Below are positions 55,905 to 64,000 of a stretch of DNA of 64,000 nucleotides, one piece after another; position 1 is the stretch's first letter, and each line of letters starts with the position of its first letter. The notes under the pieces are model-generated. The model was not told the origin of the DNA and searched no databases. It worked only from the letters and a program-made list of their open reading frames with translations. Origin of the DNA: an uncultured bacterium (GTDB taxonomy: Bacteria > Verrucomicrobiota > Lentisphaeria > Victivallales > UBA1829); contig CASEYW010000076.1 of NCBI GenBank assembly GCA_949292215.1, forward strand, positions 62,001 through 126,000. Direction: 5' to 3'. Position numbers and translations under genes: made by a program.

Positions 55905-56450
55905 ATGATGAAAATACGGAACCCGATTCTGCTGTTGTTTGCCGCCGTACTGATCTCTGCGGTGTTTTTGTTTACTGCCTGCTCTTCCGATGAGAGGAAA
56001 TCATCCCGGGGCAAAGAGAACAAATATCCCAAACTTACCAATTACACTCTCAAGCTGGATATTATTTCCACGCGGGGGAACTACCGCCGGGGAGAGGCGA
56101 ATCCGGTGGTTCGTTTTTCGCTGAAGAATGCGGGAGCGAACCAGCTTTCCATTCATGAGTGGAAAATGCACGAACAGGAAAACATCCGTGTTTTGTACGC
56201 GGAGTGTCCGGAAGCCGGGCAGTCAACAAAGATTCCGGACAGTCAATGGAAAGAATCGGAACGGAATCTTCTGAAGACCAATGTGCCCCGGTATCCGCTG
56301 GAACTTGCGCCGAACAACGGGGTACTTGTTGATGTGCCTCTGAATTTTATCCGGAAGACCGGCCGCGCCGGGCGCTATGCAATCAAGGGGGAACTGGATC
56401 TGGATTCCGTTTCCGCGCAGAGCGCACCCATTGAAATTGTTGTGAAATAA
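55905..56450 (+). CDS. Lipoprotein of unknown function
   Basis: A 181-residue exported lipoprotein with signal MMKIRNPILLLFAAVLISAVFLF and lipobox FTAC. The mature part has a short charged linker, then a domain of about 120 residues rich in beta strands (YTLKLDIISTRGNYRRGEANPVVRFSLKN and RYPLELAPNNGVLVDVPLNF, GRYAIKGELDLDS). It looks like an immunoglobulin-like sandwich of the kind used for intermolecular contacts, but I know no family. AAGGA lies nine bases before the ATG at 55905; an upstream ATG at 55887 has no ribosome site. The debranching enzyme starts 21 bases later, possibly in one transcript. Confidence 0.72.
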   Translation: MMKIRNPILLLFAAVLISAVFLFTACSSDERKSSRGKENKYPKLTNYTLKLDIISTRGNYRRGEANPVVRFSLKNAGANQLSIHEWKMHEQENIRVLYAECPEAGQSTKIPDSQWKESERNLLKTNVPRYPLELAPNNGVLVDVPLNFIRKTGRAGRYAIKGELDLDSVSAQSAPIEIVVK

Positions 56451-56471
56451 CGCAAGAAAAGGAGTCCGCGA

Positions 56472-59400
56472 ATGAATCCTGTACAGACTCCCGAACCGGG
56501 AACTCATAAACTGCTTTATACCGGAGACGTTCTGGATTTTGTCCTGCGGGTGCAGGGAAAAGGGCGTGCCTTTCTCCGGACGAATATCGGAAATGCCGCC
56601 GTCCGGCGGGCGGAAACCATCTCAATCGTCGACAGCGGACTTGTGCCGGCCGGACAGGACTGGCACGACATTCCCATGATCGACGAAGGCGATGGTTCCT
56701 TCTCTCTGCGTCTCGGACTGATTGAAACCGGTCATTTCGAGGCCAAATGTTTCTTCATGCCGGAGAATTCCGAAAATTCCATCTGGCCAGACGGTCCCAA
56801 TGTGCATGTCAATGTCGGTCCGGCGGGATATTGCTGTGCGAACTCGATTTACTGTGCGTTCGTCCGTCAGTTCGGTCCCAACAAAACGAAGCCCTTTACG
56901 CTGCCTCCGGACCCGACATTTTCCGCATCGACGGATCTTCTCGACCGTCAGAACTGCACCGTTATTCCTCCCTCCGGCACTTTCCGGGATCTCATACGGG
57001 AACTCGACCACATTTTTGACCGCATGAAATGCCGTATTCTGCATCTGCTTCCGGTCAATCCGACTCCAACGGTCTATGCTCGCATGGGCAGGTTCGGCAG
57101 TCCCTATGCCTCGCTCGACTTCAAAGGCGTGGATCCCGCTCTGGCGGAATTCGACCGTACCGCCACGCCGCTGGAACAGTTCATGGAACTGGTTGACGCG
57201 GTCCATGCGAAAAACGGAAAACTGATGATCGACATCGCCATCAATCATACCGGCTGGGCTTCCCGGATTCACGAAATGCATCCGGACTGGCTCAAACGCA
57301 AACCGGATGGAACCATCATCTCGCCCGGCGCATGGGGCACTGTCTGGGAAGATCTGACGGAGCTGGACTACAGCAAAAAGGATCTTTGGAAATACATCGC
57401 CGGTATTTTTATTCTCTGGTGCGACCGCGGTGTGGACGGCTTCCGTTGCGATGCCGGATACATGATCCCTGTTCCCGCCTGGGAATATATCATCGCGCGG
57501 GTCCGTGAAAAGTATCCGGACATCATTTTTCTGCTGGAGGGGCTCGGCGGCGATCCGGCAGTCACGACTCGGCTGCTGGACTATGCAAACATGAACTGGG
57601 CATATTCCGAACTTTTCCAGAACTATTCCCGACAGCAGATTGAAGGATATCTCAATTACGCATGGAAAGAGAGCATCGGCAACGGACTGATGGTGAATTA
57701 TGCGGAAACTCATGACAATTCACGTCTTGCCGCCGTTTCCGAGTGCTATGCCCGGATGCGTACCGCGCTTTCCGCCCTGACTTCCATGAACGGCGCGTTC
57801 GGCTTCGCCAACGGTGTGGAGTGGTATGCAAAAGAAAAGATCGATGTGCACGAAGCGCGTGGTCTGGCATGGGGCGCCGAGTCCAATCAGGTGGATTTTA
57901 TCGGTCGCCTGAACACGATTCTCCGAAAACACCCGGCATTTCATAACGGCGCATCCGTCCGGTTCATTGAATCCGGTTCCCCGAACGGGCTGCTGATTGT
58001 GCGGACGGATGCCTCGGGAAGAAAAAATGTGCTTGTGGCAATCAATCTCGACTGCGAAAATCCGACAACCCTTTCCTGGAATCCTCACGCATCCAGCTCC
58101 ACCGGACTTGCCGCTTACGATCTGCTCTGCAACGAGACCGTGAACATCCGGGTCGTCGATCATACGAAATTCGAACTTGACCTCCCGCCGGGATGGGTGC
58201 GCTGCCTCTCCTGCGACGCATCGGATCTTGCAAACATCAACGGGGATTCCTCCGATCAGCTTGAGCGTTTTTCAAAAACCGGATTTCAGGAGGCGTGTAC
58301 AATGGTCCTGAAAACGCTTGCCTGCATCCGGGGCAGTTCCGTCCTTCAGAAGACCGACCGTATTGAACCGCTCGCGCACAGCCTGCTGGAGTCTCCGGAA
58401 GATTTCCTTGCTCATCTGGAGAATGCAGGCAATGAGGCTCCCTTCATCCGCTGGCACTGGCCGGAGGATGTCCGCAGAAAAGTCATGGTCCCGCCGGGAA
58501 AATTCCTGCTGGTGCTCTCGCCGCTCCGCTTCCGTGCGCAAGTCTACTCCCAGGAACGACTGATCCAGCAGTTCGACAGCCTTGTCGATTCCCGCGGACG
58601 CCATTTCGCAATTTTCTATCCGGTGGCAACCGAACTGCCGCATAAGCGCGCTCTGCTCCATTTCGCCGCTTTCGACGAAGGGAAAATCATCCGGGAGACG
58701 GGCCATCTGCTGCTGCTTGCCCCGGATATTCTGCGGACTGCTCTCTCCTACAATCACCACTATATCCGAAACAATACACTGACTTTCCTTCAGGCAAACG
58801 GGCGCGGTGCGCTGACACATCTGCGCCTGGACATGCCCGCCGTTTCTTCCCGCTATGATGCTGTCATGCTTTCCAATCTGAGTCCGGACCATCCGGAGGA
58901 CCGCCATATCATGTTCCGCCGTATCCGCATGTGGCTTCTGCACCATGCGCGCACTCAGGAAATCTCGCTCTGCTGTCTGAACAACTTCGAGATCGGAGAA
59001 GATGGCGCCGGCATCTGGAATTATCACGTGCCGACAGGAAACGGCCTCCATGTCGATCTCTCGGTGAAAATTGAGATGGTCCACCTGAAGAATCAGGTGA
59101 AAATTTCAGTGTTCCGCCGGAACGGAAAGGACCGCAGGATGCTTTCGGATCAGGCAACGGTCCGGCTGATTCTCCGTCCCGATGTCGAAGACCGCAATTT
59201 CCATTACGCGACCAAAGCAAATGGACTCGAAGCCGTCTGGCCGCGAAAGGTGCGACTCTACGAGAAAGGGTTCGATTTTACTCCGGCGGATGGACGTACC
59301 CTTTCCCTGACCGCGTCTCATGGAAAATTCATTCCGAATGACGAATGGTCTTACATGATCTGGCAGCCGAACGAGGCCGCCCGCGGACTGGATCCGAATT

Positions 59401-60746
59401 CGGATGCTTACAGTCCGGGATATTTTGAACTTACGCTTGCCGGAGGAGACACCGCGCAAATCTCCGCTTCGATTCAGACTCCGATGGAGCCGGAAAAACT
59501 TCTGCCCTCCCTGATCGGACCGTCGGAATTCCGTCCGGCCGCGGATGCCTCTCTGGAGAAGCGGATGCTGGAGGCGATGCGTGCCTTTGTTGTCCGTCGC
59601 GGTAGCCTGAAGACGGTCATCGCCGGCTACCCCTGGTTTCTCGACTGGGGCCGCGACACCCTGATTGCCGCCCGCGGACTCATCGCCGCTCCGGAATTCC
59701 GCGAAGATGTCAAGGCGATCCTCAAACAGTTCGCCCTGTTTGCGGAACAAGGAACCATTCCGAACACAATCTACGGCGACAATGTCGGCAATCGTGATAC
59801 CAGCGATGCTCCGCTCTGGCTGTTTACGGCGGTTCGCGATCTCTGTACCGCGGAAGATTCTCTTCGGTTTGTCGACAGCGTCATTCGTGACGGCAAAACT
59901 CTGCGGGAGATTCTGGAGGAGATTGCGGAGGGAATCATCGGCGGGACACCGAACGGAATCGTGATGGATTCCGATTCCGGACTAGTATTCAGTCCTCCGC
60001 ACTTCACCTGGATGGATACCAACTATCCTGCCGGAACCCCGCGCGAGGGATATCCGGTGGAGATTCAGGCTCTCTGGTTTGCCGCGCTGCGTTTCCTCTG
60101 TCATATTTCCCCGGAACCGGAGAAGTGGGAGGTGCTGGCCGAAAAGGTGCAGGCATCAATTCTTCGTTGTTTCCTTTCGGACGATGGACGTTCGCTTTCC
60201 GACTGTCTGCACGCTTCCCCCGGCACACCGGCGGAAAAAGCGGTCAAGGACGATCATATCCGTCCGAACCAGCTGTTTGCAATCACACTCGGAGCTGTGA
60301 CGGACCGCGAACTGTGCAAATCCATTCTTGATACCTGTTCCTGCCTGCTTGTTCCCGGAGCGATCCGCAGTCTGGCAGACCGTCCGACGGAATACCGTCT
60401 GCCCGTCTATGGCTCTGACGGCCGGCTTCTCAACGATCCTTCGCATCCCTATCGCGGCAGGTACGAGGGGGATGAGGACACCAGCCGCAAGCCCGCTTAT
60501 CACAACGGAACCGCATGGACCTGGCCGTTCCCGAGCTATTGCGAGGCCTGGCTCATGACCTACGGAGACGCAGGCAGGGCGACAGCACGTTCGCTTCTAT
60601 CCTCCTCCGAGATCATCATGCGCGCGGGATGTGTCGGTCAGCTCGCGGAGATTGTGGATGGCGATTATCCGCATACCCAGCGCGGCTGCGATGCTCAGGC
60701 ATGGAGCATGACTGAGGTTTATCGAGTCTGGAAATTGTTGCATTAA
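56472..60746 (+). CDS. Two-domain glycogen debranching enzyme (GH13 glucanotransferase plus GH133 amylo-1,6-glucosidase)
   Basis: A 1424-residue cytosolic protein. Residues about 1-110 form an N-terminal beta domain. Residues about 150-600 are a GH13 barrel with region I MIDIAINHTGW, the nucleophile Asp327 in GFRCDAGYM, the acid/base Glu356 in FLLEGLGG and Asp415 in AETHDNSR, so the full triad is present. Residues about 1010-1424 are a GH133 (GDE C-terminal) domain with GYPWFLDWGRDTLIA, NTIYGDNVGNRDTSDAPLW and the closing GCDAQAWSMTEVYR. The two activities on one chain match the eukaryotic AGL plan of 4-alpha-glucanotransferase plus amylo-1,6-glucosidase. AAGGAG precedes the ATG. It should work with GlgP at 36.7 kb. 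Confidence 0.9.
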   Translation: MNPVQTPEPGTHKLLYTGDVLDFVLRVQGKGRAFLRTNIGNAAVRRAETISIVDSGLVPAGQDWHDIPMIDEGDGSFSLRLGLIETGHFEAKCFFMPENSENSIWPDGPNVHVNVGPAGYCCANSIYCAFVRQFGPNKTKPFTLPPDPTFSASTDLLDRQNCTVIPPSGTFRDLIRELDHIFDRMKCRILHLLPVNPTPTVYARMGRFGSPYASLDFKGVDPALAEFDRTATPLEQFMELVDAVHAKNGKLMIDIAINHTGWASRIHEMHPDWLKRKPDGTIISPGAWGTVWEDLTELDYSKKDLWKYIAGIFILWCDRGVDGFRCDAGYMIPVPAWEYIIARVREKYPDIIFLLEGLGGDPAVTTRLLDYANMNWAYSELFQNYSRQQIEGYLNYAWKESIGNGLMVNYAETHDNSRLAAVSECYARMRTALSALTSMNGAFGFANGVEWYAKEKIDVHEARGLAWGAESNQVDFIGRLNTILRKHPAFHNGASVRFIESGSPNGLLIVRTDASGRKNVLVAINLDCENPTTLSWNPHASSSTGLAAYDLLCNETVNIRVVDHTKFELDLPPGWVRCLSCDASDLANINGDSSDQLERFSKTGFQEACTMVLKTLACIRGSSVLQKTDRIEPLAHSLLESPEDFLAHLENAGNEAPFIRWHWPEDVRRKVMVPPGKFLLVLSPLRFRAQVYSQERLIQQFDSLVDSRGRHFAIFYPVATELPHKRALLHFAAFDEGKIIRETGHLLLLAPDILRTALSYNHHYIRNNTLTFLQANGRGALTHLRLDMPAVSSRYDAVMLSNLSPDHPEDRHIMFRRIRMWLLHHARTQEISLCCLNNFEIGEDGAGIWNYHVPTGNGLHVDLSVKIEMVHLKNQVKISVFRRNGKDRRMLSDQATVRLILRPDVEDRNFHYATKANGLEAVWPRKVRLYEKGFDFTPADGRTLSLTASHGKFIPNDEWSYMIWQPNEAARGLDPNSDAYSPGYFELTLAGGDTAQISASIQTPMEPEKLLPSLIGPSEFRPAADASLEKRMLEAMRAFVVRRGSLKTVIAGYPWFLDWGRDTLIAARGLIAAPEFREDVKAILKQFALFAEQGTIPNTIYGDNVGNRDTSDAPLWLFTAVRDLCTAEDSLRFVDSVIRDGKTLREILEEIAEGIIGGTPNGIVMDSDSGLVFSPPHFTWMDTNYPAGTPREGYPVEIQALWFAALRFLCHISPEPEKWEVLAEKVQASILRCFLSDDGRSLSDCLHASPGTPAEKAVKDDHIRPNQLFAITLGAVTDRELCKSILDTCSCLLVPGAIRSLADRPTEYRLPVYGSDGRLLNDPSHPYRGRYEGDEDTSRKPAYHNGTAWTWPFPSYCEAWLMTYGDAGRATARSLLSSSEIIMRAGCVGQLAEIVDGDYPHTQRGCDAQAWSMTEVYRVWKLLH

Positions 60747-60771
60747 TCATCAAGCTAGGAGGCGTCTCGTT

Positions 60772-62127
60772 ATGGAAAACATCAAACAGATTCTGGAGGA
60801 ACAGCGGAAATTTTCCGCTATGAACCTTGATTTCCGCCTGGATTCTCTGCGCGCTCTCTTTTCCGAGATCAAAGCACGGGAACCGGAGATCTGCGCGGCT
60901 CTGCGCCGGGATCTCGGCAAATGTGAATTCGAGGCAATTGCCACGGAGACATCCGTTGTGCTGGAGGAGCTCTCCATGATGATCAGGCATTTGCCGGATT
61001 ATGTCCAGCGGAAGCGAGTCGGAACCTCTCTGCTGAATTTCTGTTCCAAAGGCTACATCTATCCGGAACCGCTTGGAAATGTGCTGATCTTTTCCGCATG
61101 GAATTATCCTTTTCAGTTGATGATTTCCCCGTTGATCGGTGCGGTCGCTGCCGGCAACAGGGTCATCCTGAAGCCCGCGGAACAGGCGGAGGCAACGGCT
61201 GAAATCATTGAATCCATTGTAAAAAAAGTCTTTAAGCCGGAACATGTTCATGTGTTTAACGGCGGTGTCGATGTGGCGATCGAACTGCTGAAGGAAAAAT
61301 TCGACTACATTTTCTATACGGGCGGAGCCGCCGGAGGAAAAGCCGTCATGCGTGCCGCAGCGGAGAATCTGACCCCGTTGACGTTGGAACTTGGCGGAAA
61401 AAGTCCCTGCATCGTCGATTCGGATGTGAAGGTGAATCTTGCGGCAAAGCGCATCGCCTGGGGAAAGTTCCTGAATGCCGGTCAGACTTGCGTGGCTCCT
61501 GATTACGTCTATGTGCATACTTCCGTCAAAAAAGCGTTCACGGAAAAACTGCTTTCCTGGATCAAGCATTTTTATACGGAGGATCCTTCCACGTCGGAAG
61601 ATTTTCCGCATATTGTCAATGAGAAGCATTTCGACCGTCTGCTGAAACTGATGGGATCCGGAGCGCTTCTCTGCGGCGGCAATTTCAACAAATCCGCGCT
61701 CTATATTGCGCCGACTGTGGTTGACGGCGTTACCTGGAGCGATCCCGTGATGCAGGAGGAAATTTTCGGTCCTATTCTACCGCTGCTTCAGTTCACGAAC
61801 ATCAACGAGGTGCTTTCGCAGATCAAGGCGCGGCCCAAGCCGCTGGCTCTGTACTACTTCGGCAAGCATAACTGGGAGCAGGTGCTGGAAGAGACCTCCT
61901 CCGGCGGGGTCTGCATCAACGAAACGGTGATGCATCTTCTGAATCCGGAGATGCCGTTCGGCGGTGTCGGCGGCAGCGGATTCGGAGCGTATCATGGAAA
62001 ATATTCGTTCGATACCTTTACCCATTACAAACCTGTGATGGTGAAGTCGACAACGGTTGATCTGCCGATGCGTTATCCGCCGGATCTGAACAAAAATCTG
62101 AAGATGCTGAAATTTGTCAGCAAGTGA
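60772..62127 (+). CDS. Aldehyde dehydrogenase, class 3-like
   Basis: A 451-residue ALDH of the short class 3 type (450-480 residues). Seen are NVLIFSAWNYPFQLMISPLIGAVAAGN, the NAD-loop FYTGGAAGGK, the general-base glutamate in LTLELGGKSP, the nucleophile cysteine in NAGQTCVAPDYVYV, and QEEIFGPILP. The C-terminal tail is somewhat hydrophobic but not a clear membrane anchor. It oxidises fatty or aromatic aldehydes in relatives; the substrate here is unknown. It begins 25 bases after the debranching enzyme with an AGGAGG site, so it may be co-transcribed. Its last 11 bases overlap the convergent U32 gene. Confidence 0.93.
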   Translation: MENIKQILEEQRKFSAMNLDFRLDSLRALFSEIKAREPEICAALRRDLGKCEFEAIATETSVVLEELSMMIRHLPDYVQRKRVGTSLLNFCSKGYIYPEPLGNVLIFSAWNYPFQLMISPLIGAVAAGNRVILKPAEQAEATAEIIESIVKKVFKPEHVHVFNGGVDVAIELLKEKFDYIFYTGGAAGGKAVMRAAAENLTPLTLELGGKSPCIVDSDVKVNLAAKRIAWGKFLNAGQTCVAPDYVYVHTSVKKAFTEKLLSWIKHFYTEDPSTSEDFPHIVNEKHFDRLLKLMGSGALLCGGNFNKSALYIAPTVVDGVTWSDPVMQEEIFGPILPLLQFTNINEVLSQIKARPKPLALYYFGKHNWEQVLEETSSGGVCINETVMHLLNPEMPFGGVGGSGFGAYHGKYSFDTFTHYKPVMVKSTTVDLPMRYPPDLNKNLKMLKFVSK

Positions 62128-63358
62128 TCGGTTCCAGACGGTAGACTTTGTCGTTCGGACGAAGTTTCGTTTCGCAGGAAAAGGTTGCGTGAGAACCTTT
62201 TTCTGCGAATGGCACGGGGAGATCATCGACTCGCAGACCGTCCGCCCGGAGTTCAAGAGCGCCTGTTGTGTTTCCGGTTATCAGCAGGGATGATCCGTTT
62301 TGCAGGGAGTCGGAGGTCAGATGCACCTCGGCTGCCTTTGCTTTCGGATAGTAGTTTGCAACGGTCCCGAGAAAGATTTTTTTCACGGTAGCCCGGTTGT
62401 CTCCGGATTCGGACCACTCGCCCGACTCGCGTCCAAGGTAATAGCCTCCCTCCCAGAAACCGCGGTTGAAGACTTCTCCGAGTTTCCGTTTCCATTCGGC
62501 GCATTGTTCCGGGGAGGGCTTTTGTCCGGATTTCCAGAGATCGACCGCTTCCCGGTAGACGGAAACGGTCCGCGCGACATAATCCGCGGAGCGGCCGCGC
62601 CCTTCCAGCTTCAGAATGGAAACTCCACTGTCGAGAATGGCACCCAGGCTTCCGACTGTACAGAGATCCTTCGGCGACATGACGTATTGATTGTCAATGA
62701 CGAATTCTGTTCCGGTTTCCGTGTCCCGGACCGTGTATTTTCGACGGCAGGTTTGAAAACAGGCTCCACGGTTCGCCGAGGAGTTGAACTCGGCAAGACT
62801 CATGTAACATTTGCCGGAGATGGCGACGCAGAGAGCTCCGTGTGCAAATACTTCCACTTGGACGAGCTCTCCGGAAGGTCCCCGGATCCCCTGTTCCCGG
62901 ATCTCCCGGCAGATGCGTGCAATCCGTTCGAGCGGTAGTTCCCGCGCCAGTACGACCACATCTGCATAGCGGGAGTAAAAACGGACAGATTCCGTGTTTG
63001 CAACATTCGCCTGCACCGAGAGATGAATCGGCAGTCCGTTTTCTTTTGCCGTTCTGATGACCGCAGGATCCATGGCAATGACCGCGTCAATTTCCGCCTC
63101 CTTTGCCTGGCGGCAAAGTGTCCGGAGCTCGTCGAGTTCCTCGTCGTAAATGATGGTATTGAGTGTGAGCCATGCCTTTGCGTTTCTCTCCCGGCAGCGA
63201 TGGACGATTTCCGGCAGATCTGCAACTTTGAAATTTACCGTTGCTCTGGCTCGCATATTGAGATTTCCCGCGCCGAAATAGACAGCATCCGCTCCGTTTT
63301 GGAGCGCCGCTTCCAGTGATTCAAAACTTCCTGCGGGGGCCAGCAGCATCGGTTCCAT
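62117..63358 (-). CDS. U32 family protein (collagenase-like; RNA hydroxylation TrhP/RlhA type)
   Basis: A 413-residue member of peptidase family U32, marked by MLLAPAGSFESLEAALQNGADAVYFG, VFAHGALCVAISGKCYMS, the cysteines in RGACFQTCRRKY, and LCTVGSLGAILDSGVSILKLEGR. The cysteine set may hold an Fe-S cluster. E. coli relatives (YegQ/TrhP and RlhA) hydroxylate tRNA or 23S rRNA, a more likely role than proteolysis. The C-terminal beta-barrel (from about residue 330) is present. Start 63358 follows AAGGA; another in-frame ATG at 63373 is less supported. A TTGAAA-N16-TATTTT promoter lies at 63386-63413. The 3' end overlaps the aldehyde dehydrogenase gene by 11 bases. Confidence 0.9.
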   Translation of the reverse strand: MEPMLLAPAGSFESLEAALQNGADAVYFGAGNLNMRARATVNFKVADLPEIVHRCRERNAKAWLTLNTIIYDEELDELRTLCRQAKEAEIDAVIAMDPAVIRTAKENGLPIHLSVQANVANTESVRFYSRYADVVVLARELPLERIARICREIREQGIRGPSGELVQVEVFAHGALCVAISGKCYMSLAEFNSSANRGACFQTCRRKYTVRDTETGTEFVIDNQYVMSPKDLCTVGSLGAILDSGVSILKLEGRGRSADYVARTVSVYREAVDLWKSGQKPSPEQCAEWKRKLGEVFNRGFWEGGYYLGRESGEWSESGDNRATVKKIFLGTVANYYPKAKAAEVHLTSDSLQNGSSLLITGNTTGALELRADGLRVDDLPVPFAEKGSHATFSCETKLRPNDKVYRLEPITC

Positions 63359-63385
63359 TTTCAGTCCTTTCATTTCGTTGCCTGA

Positions 63386-63413
63386 AAAATATCATGGGAA
63401 TTTTTTTTTTCAA
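63386..63413 (-). promoter_or_regulatory. Promoter of the U32 gene
   Basis: Minus-strand TTGAAA (63413-63408), 16 bases, TATTTT (63391-63386). Confidence 0.55.
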
Positions 63414-63566
63414 TAGCGGAGAGGTGATTTCTCCCTGTCTCCATGCTGCGGAGGAAAACTCTTCCTGTTCCCGAATCCCGATTCTGTAAAAAAACGGATA
63501 AAATGTGAAATCCGATTATGAAAAAGCAGATTTGTGTGGTAGAGTATGAAAACAAACCGGGGATGA

Positions 63567-64000
63567 ATGGGATCTATGGCGTATCAAATTGAAGATAAAC
63601 TTGTGATCGGTGTCGCCTCCAGCGCACTGTTTGAACTGGATGAGGCAGATGAGATTTTCCGCAGAGACGGCCTTGCCGCTTATCGCGCGTATCAGTTGGA
63701 ACATCAGCACGACATTCTGAAAAAAGGAGTGGCGTTTCCGTTTGTGAAGCGTCTGCTGGCGTTGAACAAGTTCTATCCGGAGACTCAGCCGGTCGAGGTT
63801 GTTCTGCTCAGTCACAACGATCCGGATACCGGATTGCGCGTGTTCAATTCGATTCAGCACTACAAGCTGGAGATTGTACGGGCCGCATTTACGACTGGAG
63901 ATTCCCCGTTCAAATATATTCCTGCATACAATGTTTCGCTGTTTCTTTCCGCGAATGCCGCTGATGTTCAGCGTGCAAACGCGGAAGGCTATGCCGCCGG
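63567..64000 (+). CDS. Cytosolic 5'-nucleotidase, cN-I family (3' end cut by window)
   Basis: About 144 residues are visible before the right edge. The start MAYQIEDKLVIGVASSALFELDEAD and the segments FRRDGLAAYRAYQLEHQ, PFVKRLLALNKFYP, VEVVLLSHNDPDTGLRVFNSI, and YIPAYNVSLFLSANAADVQRA fit the PF06189 5'-nucleotidases, which dephosphorylate nucleoside monophosphates such as AMP or IMP. SSALFELDEAD takes the place of the haloacid motif I. Start may be ATG 63567, closest to GGGG, or ATG 63576, three codons later. A -10 box TAGAGT with a TGG extension is at 63540-63545. It could link to the purF and purO genes as nucleotide salvage. Confidence 0.85.
   Translation, partial: MGSMAYQIEDKLVIGVASSALFELDEADEIFRRDGLAAYRAYQLEHQHDILKKGVAFPFVKRLLALNKFYPETQPVEVVLLSHNDPDTGLRVFNSIQHYKLEIVRAAFTTGDSPFKYIPAYNVSLFLSANAADVQRANAEGYAA

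Overview
The window reads as chromosome from a Gram-negative, saccharolytic bacterium of the PVC group. Gene content points to a Lentisphaerota/Victivallis-like lineage: a GH106-like cytosolic hydrolase beside an AraC regulator, uroporphyrinogen-decarboxylase-like proteins, FucI-like/TIM-barrel/Gfo-Idh sugar operons and lysine-rich protein tails. That placement is inference from gene content. Lipoprotein signals, two RND pumps and an ArnT-like transferase support an outer membrane. No tRNA, rRNA, CRISPR array, insertion sequence or phage gene was seen. Genes are closely packed, often with ATGA stop/start overlaps. Most recognisable promoters look sigma70-like, with TTGAAA/TTGACA-type -35 boxes 16 or 17 bases from a TATATT/TATAGT/TAGAtT-type -10.

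Layout. 1-5.2 kb (minus): truncated RND pump, its lipoprotein adaptor and a DUF1015 protein. 5.4-9.4 kb (plus): archaeal-type IMP cyclohydrolase PurO, a UvrD/PcrA helicase and a URO-D-like protein. 9.5-14 kb: GH106-like hydrolase divergent from an AraC regulator, then a small lipoprotein. 14.1-17.1 kb: pyruvate phosphate dikinase with a histone-H1-like tail. 17.2-22.9 kb (minus): operon fmt-rng-arnB-arnT. 23.2-26.6 kb: MgtC-like protein, then aroG-hisS and an HU gene. 27.1-31.8 kb (minus): marR-adaptor-RND efflux operon. 32.1-35.2 kb (plus): uvrB and a SurA-like prolyl isomerase. 35.3-40.3 kb (minus): proline-rich repeat protein, a nucleoside deoxyribosyltransferase-like gene coupled to glycogen phosphorylase, and a secreted esterase. 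40.5-45.3 kb: AraC plus HAD phosphatase, divergent from a FucI-like/TIM-barrel/Gfo-Idh operon. 45.4-48.1 kb (minus): a PurF variant and an asparaginase-fold lipoprotein. 48.3-54 kb: a membrane protein, LacZ-type GH2, a GntR/LacI hybrid regulator and AraC. 54.2-55.7 kb: dehydroquinase-like protein plus SDR. 55.9-64 kb: lipoprotein, a GH13-GH133 two-domain glycogen debranching enzyme, aldehyde dehydrogenase, U32 protein, and the start of a 5'-nucleotidase.

How it fits together. Glycogen breakdown (GlgP and the fused debrancher), PPDK, LacZ, the GH106-like hydrolase and the FucI-like operon describe a plant- or mucus-sugar degrader. PurF, PurO and the 5'-nucleotidase belong to purine metabolism. 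The strongest oddities are the PurF whose glutaminase site is lost, the asparaginase homologue whose catalytic residues are lost, the lysine/alanine tail on PPDK, the AGL-like debranching fusion and the 30-bp minisatellite inside a secreted proline-rich protein. I did not find a clear, wholly new multi-gene system. The best candidates are the 40.5-45.3 kb sugar cluster and the 54.2-55.7 kb dehydroquinase/SDR pair.
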